Position numbers and translations under genes: made by a program
Shown here: positions 17,361 through 29,360 of the stretch, piece after piece
Layout of the letters: each line of letters starts with the position of its first letter
Numbering within the stretch: position 1 is the stretch's first letter
Source: Aeromicrobium stalagmiti
GTDB lineage: Bacteria > Actinomycetota > Actinomycetes > Propionibacteriales > Nocardioidaceae
Assembly (NCBI RefSeq): GCF_013283745.1
Contig: NZ_JABSTZ010000001.1
Span: 124,001 to 188,000 of the forward strand
Direction of reading: 5' to 3'
DNA: 64,000 nt
The notes under the pieces: model-generated
Seen by the model: only the letters and a program-made list of their open reading frames with translations
Databases searched by the model: none
What the model was told of the DNA's origin: nothing

Positions 17361-18332
17361 TCAGGAGTCGTACGCCTCGAGGATCTTGTCGGCGGCGGTC
17401 GCGGCGGGCATCTCGCCCGAGAGCACCGCCTCGCGGATCTCGGCCCGGACCGACGCGACGGTCGGGTCGGTGCGCAGGCGCTGGTCGAGCTCGTCACGGA
17501 CGAGGGCCCAGGTGAAGTCGAGCTGCTGCTGCGCCCGCTTCTCGCGCAGACCCTTGCTGCCCATGAACTCGCGGTGCCGGATGATCCGGCTCCAGACCGT
17601 GTCGATGCCGGTGCCCTCGACGGCCGAGCAGGTCAGCACGGGAGGCACCCAGTCCTGCGTGCCGGCATAGACCAGACGCAGCGCACCGGCGAGGTCCTTC
17701 GACGTCGCCTCGGCCTCCTGCACGCGCTCGCCGTCGGCCTTGTTGACCGCGATCACGTCGGAGATCTCCAGGATGCCCTTCTTGATGCCCTGCAGCTGGT
17801 CGCCCGTGCGCGCGATCGTGAGGAACAGGAACGTGTCGACCATCCCGGCGACCGTGATCTCGGACTGACCGACACCGACGGTCTCGACCAGGATCACGTC
17901 GTACCCGGCGGACTCCAGGACCGTCATGGCCTGGCTGGTGGCCCGGGCCACGCCACCGAGGGTGCCGGCGCTGGGCGATGGCCGGATGTAGGCGTCGGGG
18001 CTCACCGACAGCCGGGCCATGCGGGTCTTGTCGCCGAGCACCGACCCGCCCGTCCGGACGCTCGACGGGTCGACCGCGAGCACGCCGACCCGGTGCCCCT
18101 CGTCGATCAGGTGGGTGCCGAGCGCCTCGATGAACGTCGACTTGCCGACGCCGGGCACACCCGAGATGCCGACCCGGATGGCGCCGCCGGCCGCCTCGTT
18201 GAGGATGCCAAGCAGCTCGCGGGCCTCGGCCCGGTGGTCGGCCCGGCTCGACTCGACCAGGGTGATGGCACGCGAGATCGCGGCCCGCTTGCCGACCTGG
18301 ACGTCGTCGGCCAGCTCCGCGACGTCGACCAT
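17361..18332 (-). CDS. meaB: Methylmalonyl-CoA mutase-associated GTPase MeaB
   Basis: A 323-aa G3E-family GTPase that loads and protects the adenosylcobalamin cofactor of methylmalonyl-CoA mutase. Visible are the P-loop GISGVPGVGKSTF, the switch region VETVGVGQSE and the base-specificity motif NKADG. The ATG at 18332 lies 13 nt after the mutB stop with no separate promoter visible, so it is the last gene of the mutA-mutB-meaB operon. Upstream in-frame codons overlap mutB and are rejected. Confidence 0.93.
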   Translation of the reverse strand: MVDVAELADDVQVGKRAAISRAITLVESSRADHRAEARELLGILNEAAGGAIRVGISGVPGVGKSTFIEALGTHLIDEGHRVGVLAVDPSSVRTGGSVLGDKTRMARLSVSPDAYIRPSPSAGTLGGVARATSQAMTVLESAGYDVILVETVGVGQSEITVAGMVDTFLFLTIARTGDQLQGIKKGILEISDVIAVNKADGERVQEAEATSKDLAGALRLVYAGTQDWVPPVLTCSAVEGTGIDTVWSRIIRHREFMGSKGLREKRAQQQLDFTWALVRDELDQRLRTDPTVASVRAEIREAVLSGEMPAATAADKILEAYDS

Positions 18333-18345
18333 CAGACCCCGCCCG

Positions 18346-20525
<2,180 letters not shown>

Positions 20526-20529
<4 letters not shown>

Positions 20530-22334
20530 GCGGTGAGCTCCTCTCGGATCGAGCGGAGGAAGGCGAGCGCGTCGACTCCCATCGCGATGGTCGTGTCTGC
20601 CCCCACGTCGGCCTTGCCGGCGAGCACGACGTACGTCGCGCCGGCTCCTCGCAGGGCCGTGACCAGCTCGGAACCCCACTCCTGATAGGCCACGTCGTTG
20701 CCGACGAGGCAGACGACCGCCGAGGTGCCAGCCTCGCGGTGGGCCGCGAGGACGTCGTCGACGCCCTCGGTCGGGCCGGCCACCACGGTGTCGACGCCAC
20801 CGGCGGCGAGCAGGTTGGCGGCGAACGTCGAGCGGGCCGTGAACGCGGCGATCGTGCCCATCGAGGCCAGGAAGACCGGGGTGGACGCGGGAGTCGCCCG
20901 CAGCGCCTCGAACTCGCCCGCGTAGCGGTGCACCTCGAGCGGCCGGTCGTACGGACGCCGCTCCGGCAGGTCCTCGTGGAGGTTGGGGAACTCCGAGACG
21001 CCGGTGATGGGGCGGCGACGCCTGGCGATCGCGAGAGCCCGCTCCGAGACCGTCGCCTCGACCCGGGTGCGCACGAGGTCGAGCGCGGCCTCGAGGCTGC
21101 TGGTCGCGTCGATCTCGCCGAACAGCGCCCACGCGGCGCGAGCCAGGTCGTCGGTCAGCTTCTCGACGGCGTGCGATCCGCCCGCCGGGTCGGTGACCTC
21201 GGCGACGTGCGACTCGCTGATCAGCAGGCTCGACGTGTTGCGGGCGATGCGACGGCTGAACGGCTCCGGGAGGCCCAGCGGCTCGTCGAACGGCAGCACC
21301 GTGACGGCCGCGGCGCCGCCCACACCGGCGGCGAAGGCCGCGACGGTCGTGCGGAGCATGTTCACGTAGGGGTCGTACGACGCCATCATCGGACGGGACG
21401 TCACCGCGTGCTGCATCTGTCCGGCCGCGGCGGTCGTGACCCCGCTGAGCTCGACCACCCGGTTCCAGAGCCGACGGGCGGCACGGAGCTTGGCGATCGT
21501 CGGGAACTGCTCGTCGGTCGCGGCGTAGCGAAAGTCGATCAGGGCGGCGGCCTCGTCGACGCTGAACCCCGCCTCGCCCAGCGTGCGCAGGTACTGCGCC
21601 CCCGTCGCGAGCGAGTAGGCCAGCTCCTGGACGTCGGACGCGCCGGCGTCGTGGACGGCGGTCGCGTCGACCGTGAGGGCGCGGACCCCCAGCGGCTGGG
21701 CCAGCCGTGCGATCTCGACGGCCGCCTCGAAGTCGACCACCCCGCGACCGCGGAAGGCCGCACCGACCGGGTCGGCGCCGAAGCTCGTGCCGGGCGCCGC
21801 GTCGACACCCTTGTCGGCGATGACCGCGGCCAGGGCCCGGGCCGCCTCGAGCGGCTCGAACGGTGCGTCGAGGGTGACGGCCGCCAGGTCGACGAACACC
21901 GGCTCGAGGATCGTCGCGAGCGCGTCGATCGGCACTCCCCCGGTGCCTGCGGAGATCCAGAGCGAGTTGACGCCGTTCTCGAGGTCGGTCACGACGTCGC
22001 GGGCCGTGCGCTCGGCATCGGGGTCGGTGAACCACGCGCGGACGTCCCAGCCGTCGAGCTCGCGCGTCGCGGTGGCGCCCCGGGTGAAGGGAGCCTGGCC
22101 CGGCAGGCCGCCGTCCGTCAGCTCGGCGCTCAGGGCCGGGGTGCCGAGCGGGGTGACCGAGATGCCGTCGAGCGTCGTGGTGGCGAGCTTCGCCCAGACG
22201 TCGGCGTCGGGTGCGTCGTCGGCGAGCCGGCGCGACTTGCGGAGAACCGCCGCCGTCGCCTTCTCCCACTCGTCCTGGGTGTGCTCGAGTCCCTCGGAGA
22301 GGGCGACCTCGACTGCGGGTCCGTCAGATGCCAT
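20526..22334 (-). CDS. mutA: Methylmalonyl-CoA mutase small (beta) subunit
   Basis: A 602-aa non-catalytic partner of MutB. It keeps the barrel layout ([30 protein letters not shown]) but the cobalamin ligand motif is degenerate: the expected DxHxxG region reads [12 protein letters not shown], lacking the histidine, as in known small subunits. The ATG at 22334 is preferred to that at 22343 because TACGAT (22342-22347) is 7 nt upstream and overlaps the other ATG. Two tandem copies of a 9-bp repeat sit just upstream of the -35 position. Confidence 0.93.
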
Positions 22335-22373
22335 AGGGGGCATCGTACGAACACCCTGTGACCCCGGCCACTC

Positions 22374-22391
22374 AATGTGACGAATGTGACG
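22374..22391 (-). repeat. Tandem 9-bp direct repeat upstream of mutA promoter
   Basis: Two exact copies of AATGTGACG (CGTCACATT on the mutA strand) abut each other, just upstream of the predicted -35 position of the mutAB-meaB promoter. The position and arrangement suit an activator binding site. Confidence 0.5.
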
Positions 22392-22397
22392 GTCCTG

Positions 22398-22715
22398 TTA
22401 CGACGACGACCCGTCGACCTCGACCAGGAAGCCGGCCAGGTCGAGCACCTGGACGTGCTCGGCCGGGGTGGCGGTGATGGGGTAGGCCGTCGTGCGGCGG
22501 CGCCCGGTGACCATGAGGATCGTCGTGATGACACCGTCCACGACGCCGTCCCCGTCATCGTCGACGGCGCTGTCGACCGGGTGGTCGAAGCCGTCGGGCA
22601 GCTGCGGCAGCAGCTCGTCGAAGTCGGCGGTCAGCGCCGGCCAGCCGGTGGGGTCGCCCACCGCGAAGCCGCCGTCGACCGCGATGTCCTCCGCGCCGTC
22701 CACCCAGGTCCACAC
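22398..22715 (-). CDS. Small acidic hypothetical protein with a DxDGDG calcium-loop-like motif
   Basis: A 105-aa acidic protein. AVDDDGDGVVDGV at about residues 51-63 resembles an EF-hand/dockerin-type loop, followed by TTILMVTGRRRTTAYPITATPAEHVQVLDLAGF. No secretion signal is seen. The GTG at 22715 follows TACGGT (22723-22728) by 7 nt. Coding-like sequence continues upstream in a different frame (see findings), so the gene may be frameshifted or the start may be different. No family is assigned. Confidence 0.5.
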   Translation of the reverse strand: MWTWVDGAEDIAVDGGFAVGDPTGWPALTADFDELLPQLPDGFDHPVDSAVDDDGDGVVDGVITTILMVTGRRRTTAYPITATPAEHVQVLDLAGFLVEVDGSSS

Positions 22716-22833
22716 AGGCTCAACCGTACGGCGACGCGTCCAGCCAGTGCAGCGCGCCGTCCTCGTCGTCGAGCTCAGACCGCAGCAACCGCCCCGCTGC
22801 GGCACTCCAGGCCCCGTCTCGACGCGCGGCTGA

Positions 22834-23952
<1,119 letters not shown>

Positions 23953-23966
23953 CGGTTGACCACGGT

Positions 23967-24060
23967 CCCTCCGCCAGCTGGAGGGGGCAGACGCTCTCCC
24001 CGCGGCATCCTTCGTCCGCCCGAGGGAGATCCACCCCGGGCTGACGACAGGTCCCTCGGG
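23967..24060. terminator. Paired hairpins between convergent serC and carbonic anhydrase genes
   Basis: CCCTCC....GGAGGG (about 23967-23985) is followed by a 9-bp inverted repeat CCCGAGGGA (24019-24027) with TCCCTCGGG (24052-24060). They occupy the 120-bp gap between two convergent stop codons, so a bidirectional terminator is the simplest reading. There is no T-run. Confidence 0.5.
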
Positions 24061-24072
24061 AGGACAGCGCTG

Positions 24073-24591
24073 CTAGGTGACGACGGTCCCGGCGCGGTGG
24101 AGCTCGCGATGCTCCTGGTAGATCTCGGCGTTGCGGTGCAGGGTCTCGACCTCGGCGTCGCTCAGCTCACGGCGCACCTTGGCAGGCACGCCCGCGACGA
24201 GCGACCGCGGCGGCACGACCGTCCCCTCGAGCACCAGGGCGCCGGCCGCCACCAGCGACTCCGCACCGATCACCGAGCCGTTCATGATCGTGGCGCTCAT
24301 GCCGACCAGCACGTGGTCCTCGACCGTCGCGCCGTGGATGACGGCGCCGTGGCCGACCGACACCCCCTCGCCGAGGACGACCGGCTTGCCCTTGTCGACG
24401 TGGAACACCGCGTTGTCCTGCACGTTGCTCCGCGCCCCGATCGTGATGGGCTCGTTGTCGGCCCGCAGGACCGCGCCGTACCAGACGCTCGCGCCCTCGC
24501 CGATCACGACCGAGCCGGCGAGCACGGCGGTCGGCGCGACCCACGCGCCGTCCGCGACCTGAGGGATCTTGTCTCCGAGTGCGATCAGCAT
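24073..24591 (-). CDS. Gamma-class carbonic anhydrase family protein
   Basis: A 172-aa left-handed beta-helix protein built of hexapeptide repeats. The three zinc-ligand histidines of the class are present at His64, His81 and His86 (VFHVDKG; VGHGAVIHG). R and D near RADN at 43-45 and QDN at 58-60 match the active-site rim. The C-terminal helix (SDAEVETLHRNAEIYQEH) caps the trimer. Many homologues are only presumed to hydrate CO2, so activity is not certain. TACGTT (24598-24603) lies 6 nt before the ATG. Confidence 0.88.
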   Translation of the reverse strand: MLIALGDKIPQVADGAWVAPTAVLAGSVVIGEGASVWYGAVLRADNEPITIGARSNVQDNAVFHVDKGKPVVLGEGVSVGHGAVIHGATVEDHVLVGMSATIMNGSVIGAESLVAAGALVLEGTVVPPRSLVAGVPAKVRRELSDAEVETLHRNAEIYQEHRELHRAGTVVT

Positions 24592-24616
24592 GGGGCCAAC
24601 GTATCGAAGAGTCCGC

Positions 24617-26056
24617 TCAGCTGACCCACCGCGAGATCGGATCGATCGCGAAGTAGACGACGAACAGGATGCTGATGAGCCACAGCAGCGGCGAGACGGC
24701 CGACGCCTTGCCCTTGACGGCCTTGATCACGACGTAAACGATGAAGCCCGCGCCGATGCCGGCGGTGATCGAGTAGGCGAACGGCATGAGCGCGATCGTG
24801 AGGAACGCCGGGATCGCGATCTCGTCGTCCGTCCAGTCGATGCCCTTGACCTGGCTCATCATCAAGAAGCCGACCAGGACCAGCGCCGGGACGGCGGCCT
24901 CGTTGGGGATGTGCTGCACGAGCGGGGCGAAGAAGGTCGACAGCAGGAACAGCAGGCCGGTGACGACCGACGCGAGGCCGGTCCGCGCACCGTCGCCGAC
25001 ACCGGCGGCCGACTCGATGTACGACGTGTTGCTCGAGACGCCCGCGGCACCACCGGCCGCGGCCGCGATGGAGTCGACCACGAGGATGCGCTGGGCGCCC
25101 TCGGGCGTCCCGTCCTCGTCGTTGAGGCCCGCCTCGGCGCCGATCGCCGTCATCGTGCCCATGGTGTCGAAGAAGTCGGCCAGCAGCAGGGTGAAGATCA
25201 GCAGCGCCGCGGTCACGAAGCCGACCCGCTCGAACGAGCCGAACAGCGAGAACTCGCCGAGCAGCGAGAAGTCGGGCTTCTCGACCAGGCTGTCGGGCCA
25301 CGACGGCACGTTGAGGTTCCAGCCCTTCGACGTGGGGTCGCCGTTGCTGCCGGGCACGTCGGCGATCGCCTGGACGATGCCGGCCAGGACCGTCGTGGCC
25401 GCGATGCCGATGAGGATCGCGCCGGGCACGCCCCGGGCGTGCAGGGCGATCATGATGAGCAGGCCGATGCTGAAGACCAGCACGGGCCACCCGGCGAGGT
25501 TGCCGCCGATGCCGAGACTGACCGGGGGGGCAGCGTTGCCGGTGGTCCGCACGAAGCCGGCGTCGACGAAGCCGATGAACGCGATGAACAGGCCGATGCC
25601 GACCGCGATCGCGGTCTTCAGCTGACGTGGCACCGCGTCGAAGACTGCCTTGCGGAAGCCGGTGAGCACCAGCACCAGGATGATGAGCCCCTCGAGGACG
25701 ACGAGCCCCATCGCGTCGGCCCACGTCATCTGGGTGGCGACCGAGTAGGCGACGAACGCGTTGAGGCCCAGACCCGTGGCCAGCGCCAGCGGGAAGTTGG
25801 CGACGACGCCCATGAGGATCGTCAGCAGTCCCGCCACCAGCGCAGTGGCGACCGCGATCGTCGCGAAGCCCGACCCCGGCTCGGTGCCGCCGCCCAGGAA
25901 GTTGCCGTCCTGGTCGGCCACGCCCGCGAGGATGATCGGGTTGAGGACGATGATGTAGGCCATCGTCAGGAAGGTCACGACACCGCCGCGCACCTCCCGG
26001 CCGATCGTCGATCCCCGGGCGGAGATCTTGAAGTACTGCTCGAGCGTGCGGGTCAT
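24617..26056 (-). CDS. NCS2-family purine permease (AzgA/PbuG-like)
   Basis: A 479-aa transporter with about 13-14 hydrophobic segments, predicted to bring adenine, guanine or hypoxanthine into the cell with protons. AzgA-type signatures are TFLTMAYIIVLNPIILA near the N-terminus, TGLGLNAFVAYSV, and DFFDTMGTMTAIGAEAG, with GVSSNTSYIESAAGV near residue 320. AGGAG lies 5 nt before the ATG, so this mRNA has a normal ribosome-binding site. The gene ends 25 bp before the carbonic anhydrase gene starts, on the same strand. Confidence 0.9.
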   Translation of the reverse strand: MTRTLEQYFKISARGSTIGREVRGGVVTFLTMAYIIVLNPIILAGVADQDGNFLGGGTEPGSGFATIAVATALVAGLLTILMGVVANFPLALATGLGLNAFVAYSVATQMTWADAMGLVVLEGLIILVLVLTGFRKAVFDAVPRQLKTAIAVGIGLFIAFIGFVDAGFVRTTGNAAPPVSLGIGGNLAGWPVLVFSIGLLIMIALHARGVPGAILIGIAATTVLAGIVQAIADVPGSNGDPTSKGWNLNVPSWPDSLVEKPDFSLLGEFSLFGSFERVGFVTAALLIFTLLLADFFDTMGTMTAIGAEAGLNDEDGTPEGAQRILVVDSIAAAAGGAAGVSSNTSYIESAAGVGDGARTGLASVVTGLLFLLSTFFAPLVQHIPNEAAVPALVLVGFLMMSQVKGIDWTDDEIAIPAFLTIALMPFAYSITAGIGAGFIVYVVIKAVKGKASAVSPLLWLISILFVVYFAIDPISRWVS

Positions 26057-26140
26057 GGCACTCCTGGTCGGGCGGGCGTTCGTCGACGAACGAGCATGCC
26101 AGACGCCGTCCGGCCGCGACAGCGGTGTGTCGACCCGACG

Positions 26141-27136
26141 TCAGCGCTGGTGCGTCGCGGCGGCGCTGACGACGCCGAGCAGGACGATCACGAGCGCCGC
26201 CCAGAACCACGTGGCCCCGGCGAACCCGCTGCCGCCGGGCGGCGGGGTGACCGTGGTCGTGCCGCCGGCCGGCGTGGTCGCCGCGACCTCGGGCGTCGGC
26301 GCCGTGAAGTCCACGCGGAACAGCGGCGATCCGCCCCCTTCGCTGCCGACGAGGAACGTCTTCCCGCCGAGCTCGGTCGCGAGGGTCTCACCCTGGTCTG
26401 CGGGCGGGAGGTCGATCGTGTCGACCTCCTTCCACGTCTTCGGGTCGAGGACGAAGGCCCGTGAGTAGTTGCGGGCGATGACGTGGCGGCCGTCGGGGGT
26501 GAACGCGGCGTCGGTGATGACGCCGGGGACGGCGCCGTCGAGGGCCGTGACGCGGTTGGGCTGGTCAGCCACCAGGTCGTCGGGGAGCGCGAAGACCTCG
26601 CCCCCGAGCAGGCCCTTGGTGAGCAGGTACTTCTCGTCGGTCCTCGGGTTGACGACGAGCGCCTCGACGTCGCGCGGCCCCTCGGGATAGGTGAGGGGAT
26701 ACCGCTTGACCGCCGCCGCCGAGATGTCGGTGCGGCCGAACTCGGGCACCGAGTAGAGCGCGATGTCGCTGCGCTGGCGGTCGTTGTCGCCGGTGTCGGC
26801 GACCCAGAGCGTGCCGTCGGCGTCGATCGACAGCGCCTCCGTGTCGACCCACGTCACGACGGGCGTGAGCGTGCCGACCGTCGCGCCGGTCGAGATCTGC
26901 ACCGCATAGATCGCGGCCGCGCTGCCCGAGTCGTTGATCGTGTAGGCCAGGTCGTCGTCGGTGCGGCTGACGACGAGCCCGCTCGACTCCGTGATGCGGG
27001 GATCCTCCAGGCGGCTGACCGGCTCACCGCCGGAGGTGGCGGCATCGGCCTTGTTCGCCAGCGAGCTCACCACGACGATGACGAGCAGCGCGACGAGAAG
27101 GCCGGGGATCAGCAGGCGACGGTGACGCGGATTCAT
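26141..27136 (-). CDS. Secreted/membrane-anchored beta-propeller-like protein, unknown function
   Basis: A 331-aa protein with an N-terminal signal sequence or anchor (residues 7-27) and a C-terminal hydrophobic helix (about 300-325) that would leave the middle outside. The middle has repeated strands such as GTLWVADTGDNDRQRSDIALY, TDEKYLLTKG and TPDGRHVIARNYSRAFVLD, a pattern seen in six- or seven-bladed propellers of the lactonase/NHL kind. A Thr/Pro linker (about 280-298) precedes the anchor. No catalytic residue can be assigned. It stands alone, upstream of the permease. Confidence 0.7.
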   Translation of the reverse strand: MNPRHRRLLIPGLLVALLVIVVVSSLANKADAATSGGEPVSRLEDPRITESSGLVVSRTDDDLAYTINDSGSAAAIYAVQISTGATVGTLTPVVTWVDTEALSIDADGTLWVADTGDNDRQRSDIALYSVPEFGRTDISAAAVKRYPLTYPEGPRDVEALVVNPRTDEKYLLTKGLLGGEVFALPDDLVADQPNRVTALDGAVPGVITDAAFTPDGRHVIARNYSRAFVLDPKTWKEVDTIDLPPADQGETLATELGGKTFLVGSEGGGSPLFRVDFTAPTPEVAATTPAGGTTTVTPPPGGSGFAGATWFWAALVIVLLGVVSAAATHQR

Positions 27137-27195
27137 GGTCCTCCAGCATGACAGCAGGACGGCGGTCCCACGATCCGGGCGGGTAGTGTGAGGGG

Positions 27196-27279
27196 GTGAG
27201 CGAGCGTCAGCGAACGAATCACGAGGCCATCACGCCGGCGTCCTCGAACCATGCCTGTTCGACGGAGACGACGGCGTGA
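27196..27279 (+). CDS. Leaderless 27-codon upstream ORF coupled to the DUF2530 gene
   Basis: GTG at 27196 lies 6 nt after TAGTGT (27184-27189) and opens a 27-residue frame (VSERQRTNHEAITPASSNHA, then CSTETTA) that ends in TGA inside the GTGA at 27276-27279, where the DUF2530 gene starts. The downstream gene has no Shine-Dalgarno sequence or -10 hexamer of its own, so translation of this small frame probably delivers ribosomes to it. The opening bases resemble a short sequence that I recall recurring at actinobacterial gene starts, so it could also be non-coding repeat DNA. Confidence 0.45.
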   Translation: MSERQRTNHEAITPASSNHACSTETTA

Positions 27280-27683
27280 GCGACGACGACGAGTGGATGA
27301 TCCAGCAGGGCGACGGTCCTGAGACCATCGAGCGCAAGATGGGGCACCGCGAGATCGCCCGCCTCGAGCGGGCCGCCCGGCGCCACGAGTTCGGCCGCCC
27401 TGAGCTCACCGAGCTCGAGATCGGCAACACGACGCACCGCGTCGCCGAGGTCGAGCCGATGGACGTCGACGGCGTCCGCACCATGACCGTCGGCACGATC
27501 GTCTGGGGCGTCATCGGCATCGCCCTGCTGCCGTTCCTCGGCACGTTGGAGGAGAACGGCCGCACCTGGTGGCTCTGGACCGCCGTGGCCGGCTTCGGCC
27601 TCGGCCTCATCGGCATCGAGTACTGCAGGCGGCGCCGCAACGCGCTGCGGATGCAGCCCGGGCGGCGCCGCAAGGGCGACTGA
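27276..27683 (+). CDS. DUF2530 family membrane protein
   Basis: A 135-aa protein. The N-terminal 55 residues are charged and cytoplasmic. DUF2530 follows, opening with VEPMDVDGVRTMTVGTIVW, and two transmembrane helices lie at about 66-84 and 92-112. The tail is Arg/Lys-rich (RRRRNALRMQPGRRRKGD). The function is unknown. The start GTG overlaps the stop of a 27-codon frame as GTGA. It converges on the MFS exporter, leaving 6 bp between stops. Confidence 0.75.
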   Translation: MSDDDEWMIQQGDGPETIERKMGHREIARLERAARRHEFGRPELTELEIGNTTHRVAEVEPMDVDGVRTMTVGTIVWGVIGIALLPFLGTLEENGRTWWLWTAVAGFGLGLIGIEYCRRRRNALRMQPGRRRKGD

Positions 27684-27689
27684 GTCGCC

Positions 27690-29261
27690 TCACGCCGTGA
27701 GGTCGGCGTCCACGTCGCTTGCCTTGCGGACCGTGGTGCGCAGCGGGACCTCCTTGATCAGCAGGGCCGCCACGAGGCTCAGCACCGCGACGACGGCTGC
27801 CACCCCGAAGATCGTTCCGGTCGCGTCGCCGTAGGCGGCGCGGACGACCTCGGCGACCTGCGGAGGCAGGCTCTTGACGTCGAGCAGCGACCCGCCGCCA
27901 CCCGCGGAGTCGATGCCCAGCGCCGAGAGCTTCGACGTGACGTCGCCCTTGACCTGCGAGGCGAGGATCGCGCCGAGCACCGAGACGCCGACCGCACCAC
28001 CCAGGGAGCGGAAGAAGGCCACCGTGGCGCTGGAGGCACCGACCTGCGAGACGTCGACGGTGTTCTGCACCGCGAGGACGTAGTTCTGCAGCAGCATGCC
28101 CATGCCGATGCCGACGAAGGCGATGAAGGCCATCGCGTGCCACTCCGGCGTGGTGTGGCTGATCGTCGAGAGCAGACCCATGCCGAGGATCAGCGAGACC
28201 GAGCCGATGACCAGGAACCGCTTCCACCGTCCGTAGCGCGTGATGAGCTGGCCCGAGAGCAGCGTGCCGAACAGCGAGCCGACCATCAGGGGGATCGTCA
28301 GGAGCCCGGCCTCGGTCGGCGTGCGTCCGCCGGCGACCTGGAAGTACTGGCCGATGAAGACCGATCCGCCGAACATCGCGATGCCGACGGCGACGCTGCC
28401 GATGATCGCCAGCGCCGTGGTGCGCTCCCGCACGACCGCGATGGGGAGCAGCGGCTCGGGGTGGCGCAGCTCGACCCGCACGACGAGCACGGCGGCCAGG
28501 ACGGTGCCTCCGAGGAACGCTGCGGTCTGCCACGAGATCCAGTCGAACGAGTCGCCGGCGAAGGTCACCCACAGCAGCGGGAGGCTCGCGGCGATCGCGA
28601 TGAGGACCGCACCGACGTAGTCGAAGTTGACCTTGCGGCGCACCGTGGCGATGCGAAGGTACTTCTGCAGCACGATCAGGCTGATGACCGCGAGCGGCAC
28701 GCAGACGAAGAACGTCCAGCGCCAGCCGAGCCCGGGCGTGTCGACGATCAGGCCACCGAGGAGCGGGCCGCTGACCGTCGCGACCGCCATCGTGGCGCCC
28801 ATGTAGCCGCTGTAGCGGCCACGCTGGCGCGGCGGGATGATCGAGCCGATGATCGACTGGGCGTTGGCCGTCAGACCACCCATCGCGATGCCCTGGACGA
28901 CTCGCATCGAGATCAGCTCGGGCAGGTTGCGCGACAGGCCCGCCAGCATCGATCCGATGACGAAGATGACGATCGAGATCTGGACGAGCGCCTTCTTGTT
29001 CATCAGGTCCGAGAGCTTGCCCCAGATGGGCGTCGACACCGTCATCGCGAGCAGCGAGGCGGTCACGACCCACGTGTACTGGGTCTGCGACCCCTCGAGG
29101 TCGGCGATGATCGTCGGCAGCGCGTTCGACACGATCGTGCTGCTGAGGATGGCGGTGAAGAGGGCCGCGAGGAGGCCGAACAAGACCTCCATGATCTCGC
29201 GGTGGCTCAGCTCGTCGCCGCTGGCAGACGTCTGGGGGGCGGTCTCGGTCTTTAGTTGCAT
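27690..29261 (-). CDS. MFS multidrug exporter, DHA2 (EmrB/QacA) family, 14 TM
   Basis: A 523-aa permease with about 14 hydrophobic segments. DHA2 landmarks are ILSSTIVSNALPTIIADLEG in segment 1, WGKLSDLMNKKAL in the first loop and GAVGVSVLGAILASQ in a late helix. The ATG at 29261 follows a full promoter (TTGCCC at 29296-29291, 17-nt spacer, TATGGT at 29273-29268) by 6 nt, so the mRNA is leaderless. A MarR-type palindrome covers the start codon. No MarR gene is nearby. Confidence 0.88.
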   Translation of the reverse strand: MQLKTETAPQTSASGDELSHREIMEVLFGLLAALFTAILSSTIVSNALPTIIADLEGSQTQYTWVVTASLLAMTVSTPIWGKLSDLMNKKALVQISIVIFVIGSMLAGLSRNLPELISMRVVQGIAMGGLTANAQSIIGSIIPPRQRGRYSGYMGATMAVATVSGPLLGGLIVDTPGLGWRWTFFVCVPLAVISLIVLQKYLRIATVRRKVNFDYVGAVLIAIAASLPLLWVTFAGDSFDWISWQTAAFLGGTVLAAVLVVRVELRHPEPLLPIAVVRERTTALAIIGSVAVGIAMFGGSVFIGQYFQVAGGRTPTEAGLLTIPLMVGSLFGTLLSGQLITRYGRWKRFLVIGSVSLILGMGLLSTISHTTPEWHAMAFIAFVGIGMGMLLQNYVLAVQNTVDVSQVGASSATVAFFRSLGGAVGVSVLGAILASQVKGDVTSKLSALGIDSAGGGGSLLDVKSLPPQVAEVVRAAYGDATGTIFGVAAVVAVLSLVAALLIKEVPLRTTVRKASDVDADLTA

Positions 29262-29269
29262 GCTGCAAC
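29255..29269. promoter_or_regulatory. MarR-type operator GTTGCA-TGC-TGCAAC over the exporter start codon
   Basis: A perfect 6-3-6 inverted repeat that spans the ATG at 29261 and touches the -10 hexamer of the same gene. TTGCA-N3-TGCAA is the usual shape of MarR-family operators, and the position would block transcription initiation of a leaderless exporter mRNA. Ligand and repressor are unknown. Confidence 0.6.
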
Positions 29270-29303
29270 CATACGTCTGGAAGTGTCCGCGGGCAAGTCG
29301 CGA

Positions 29304-29335
29304 ACGCCCCACGTGAGCGGACTCACGTGGGGCGT
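29304..29335 (-). terminator. Perfect hairpin after the DUF3027 gene
   Basis: ACGCCCCACGTGAG (29304-29317) pairs with its exact complement at 29322-29335 across a CGGA loop: 14 bp, no mismatch. It sits 25 bp after the DUF3027 stop on the minus strand, upstream of the exporter promoter. Confidence 0.75.
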
Positions 29336-29360
29336 CGGGTGCTGCGGGGACGAGCGAGGC

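Noticed and set aside
22350..22372. CRP-like site upstream of mutA (TGTGACCCCGGCCACT)
   Set aside because: The second half-site has two mismatches (CCACT); the tandem 9-bp repeat is the stronger signal.
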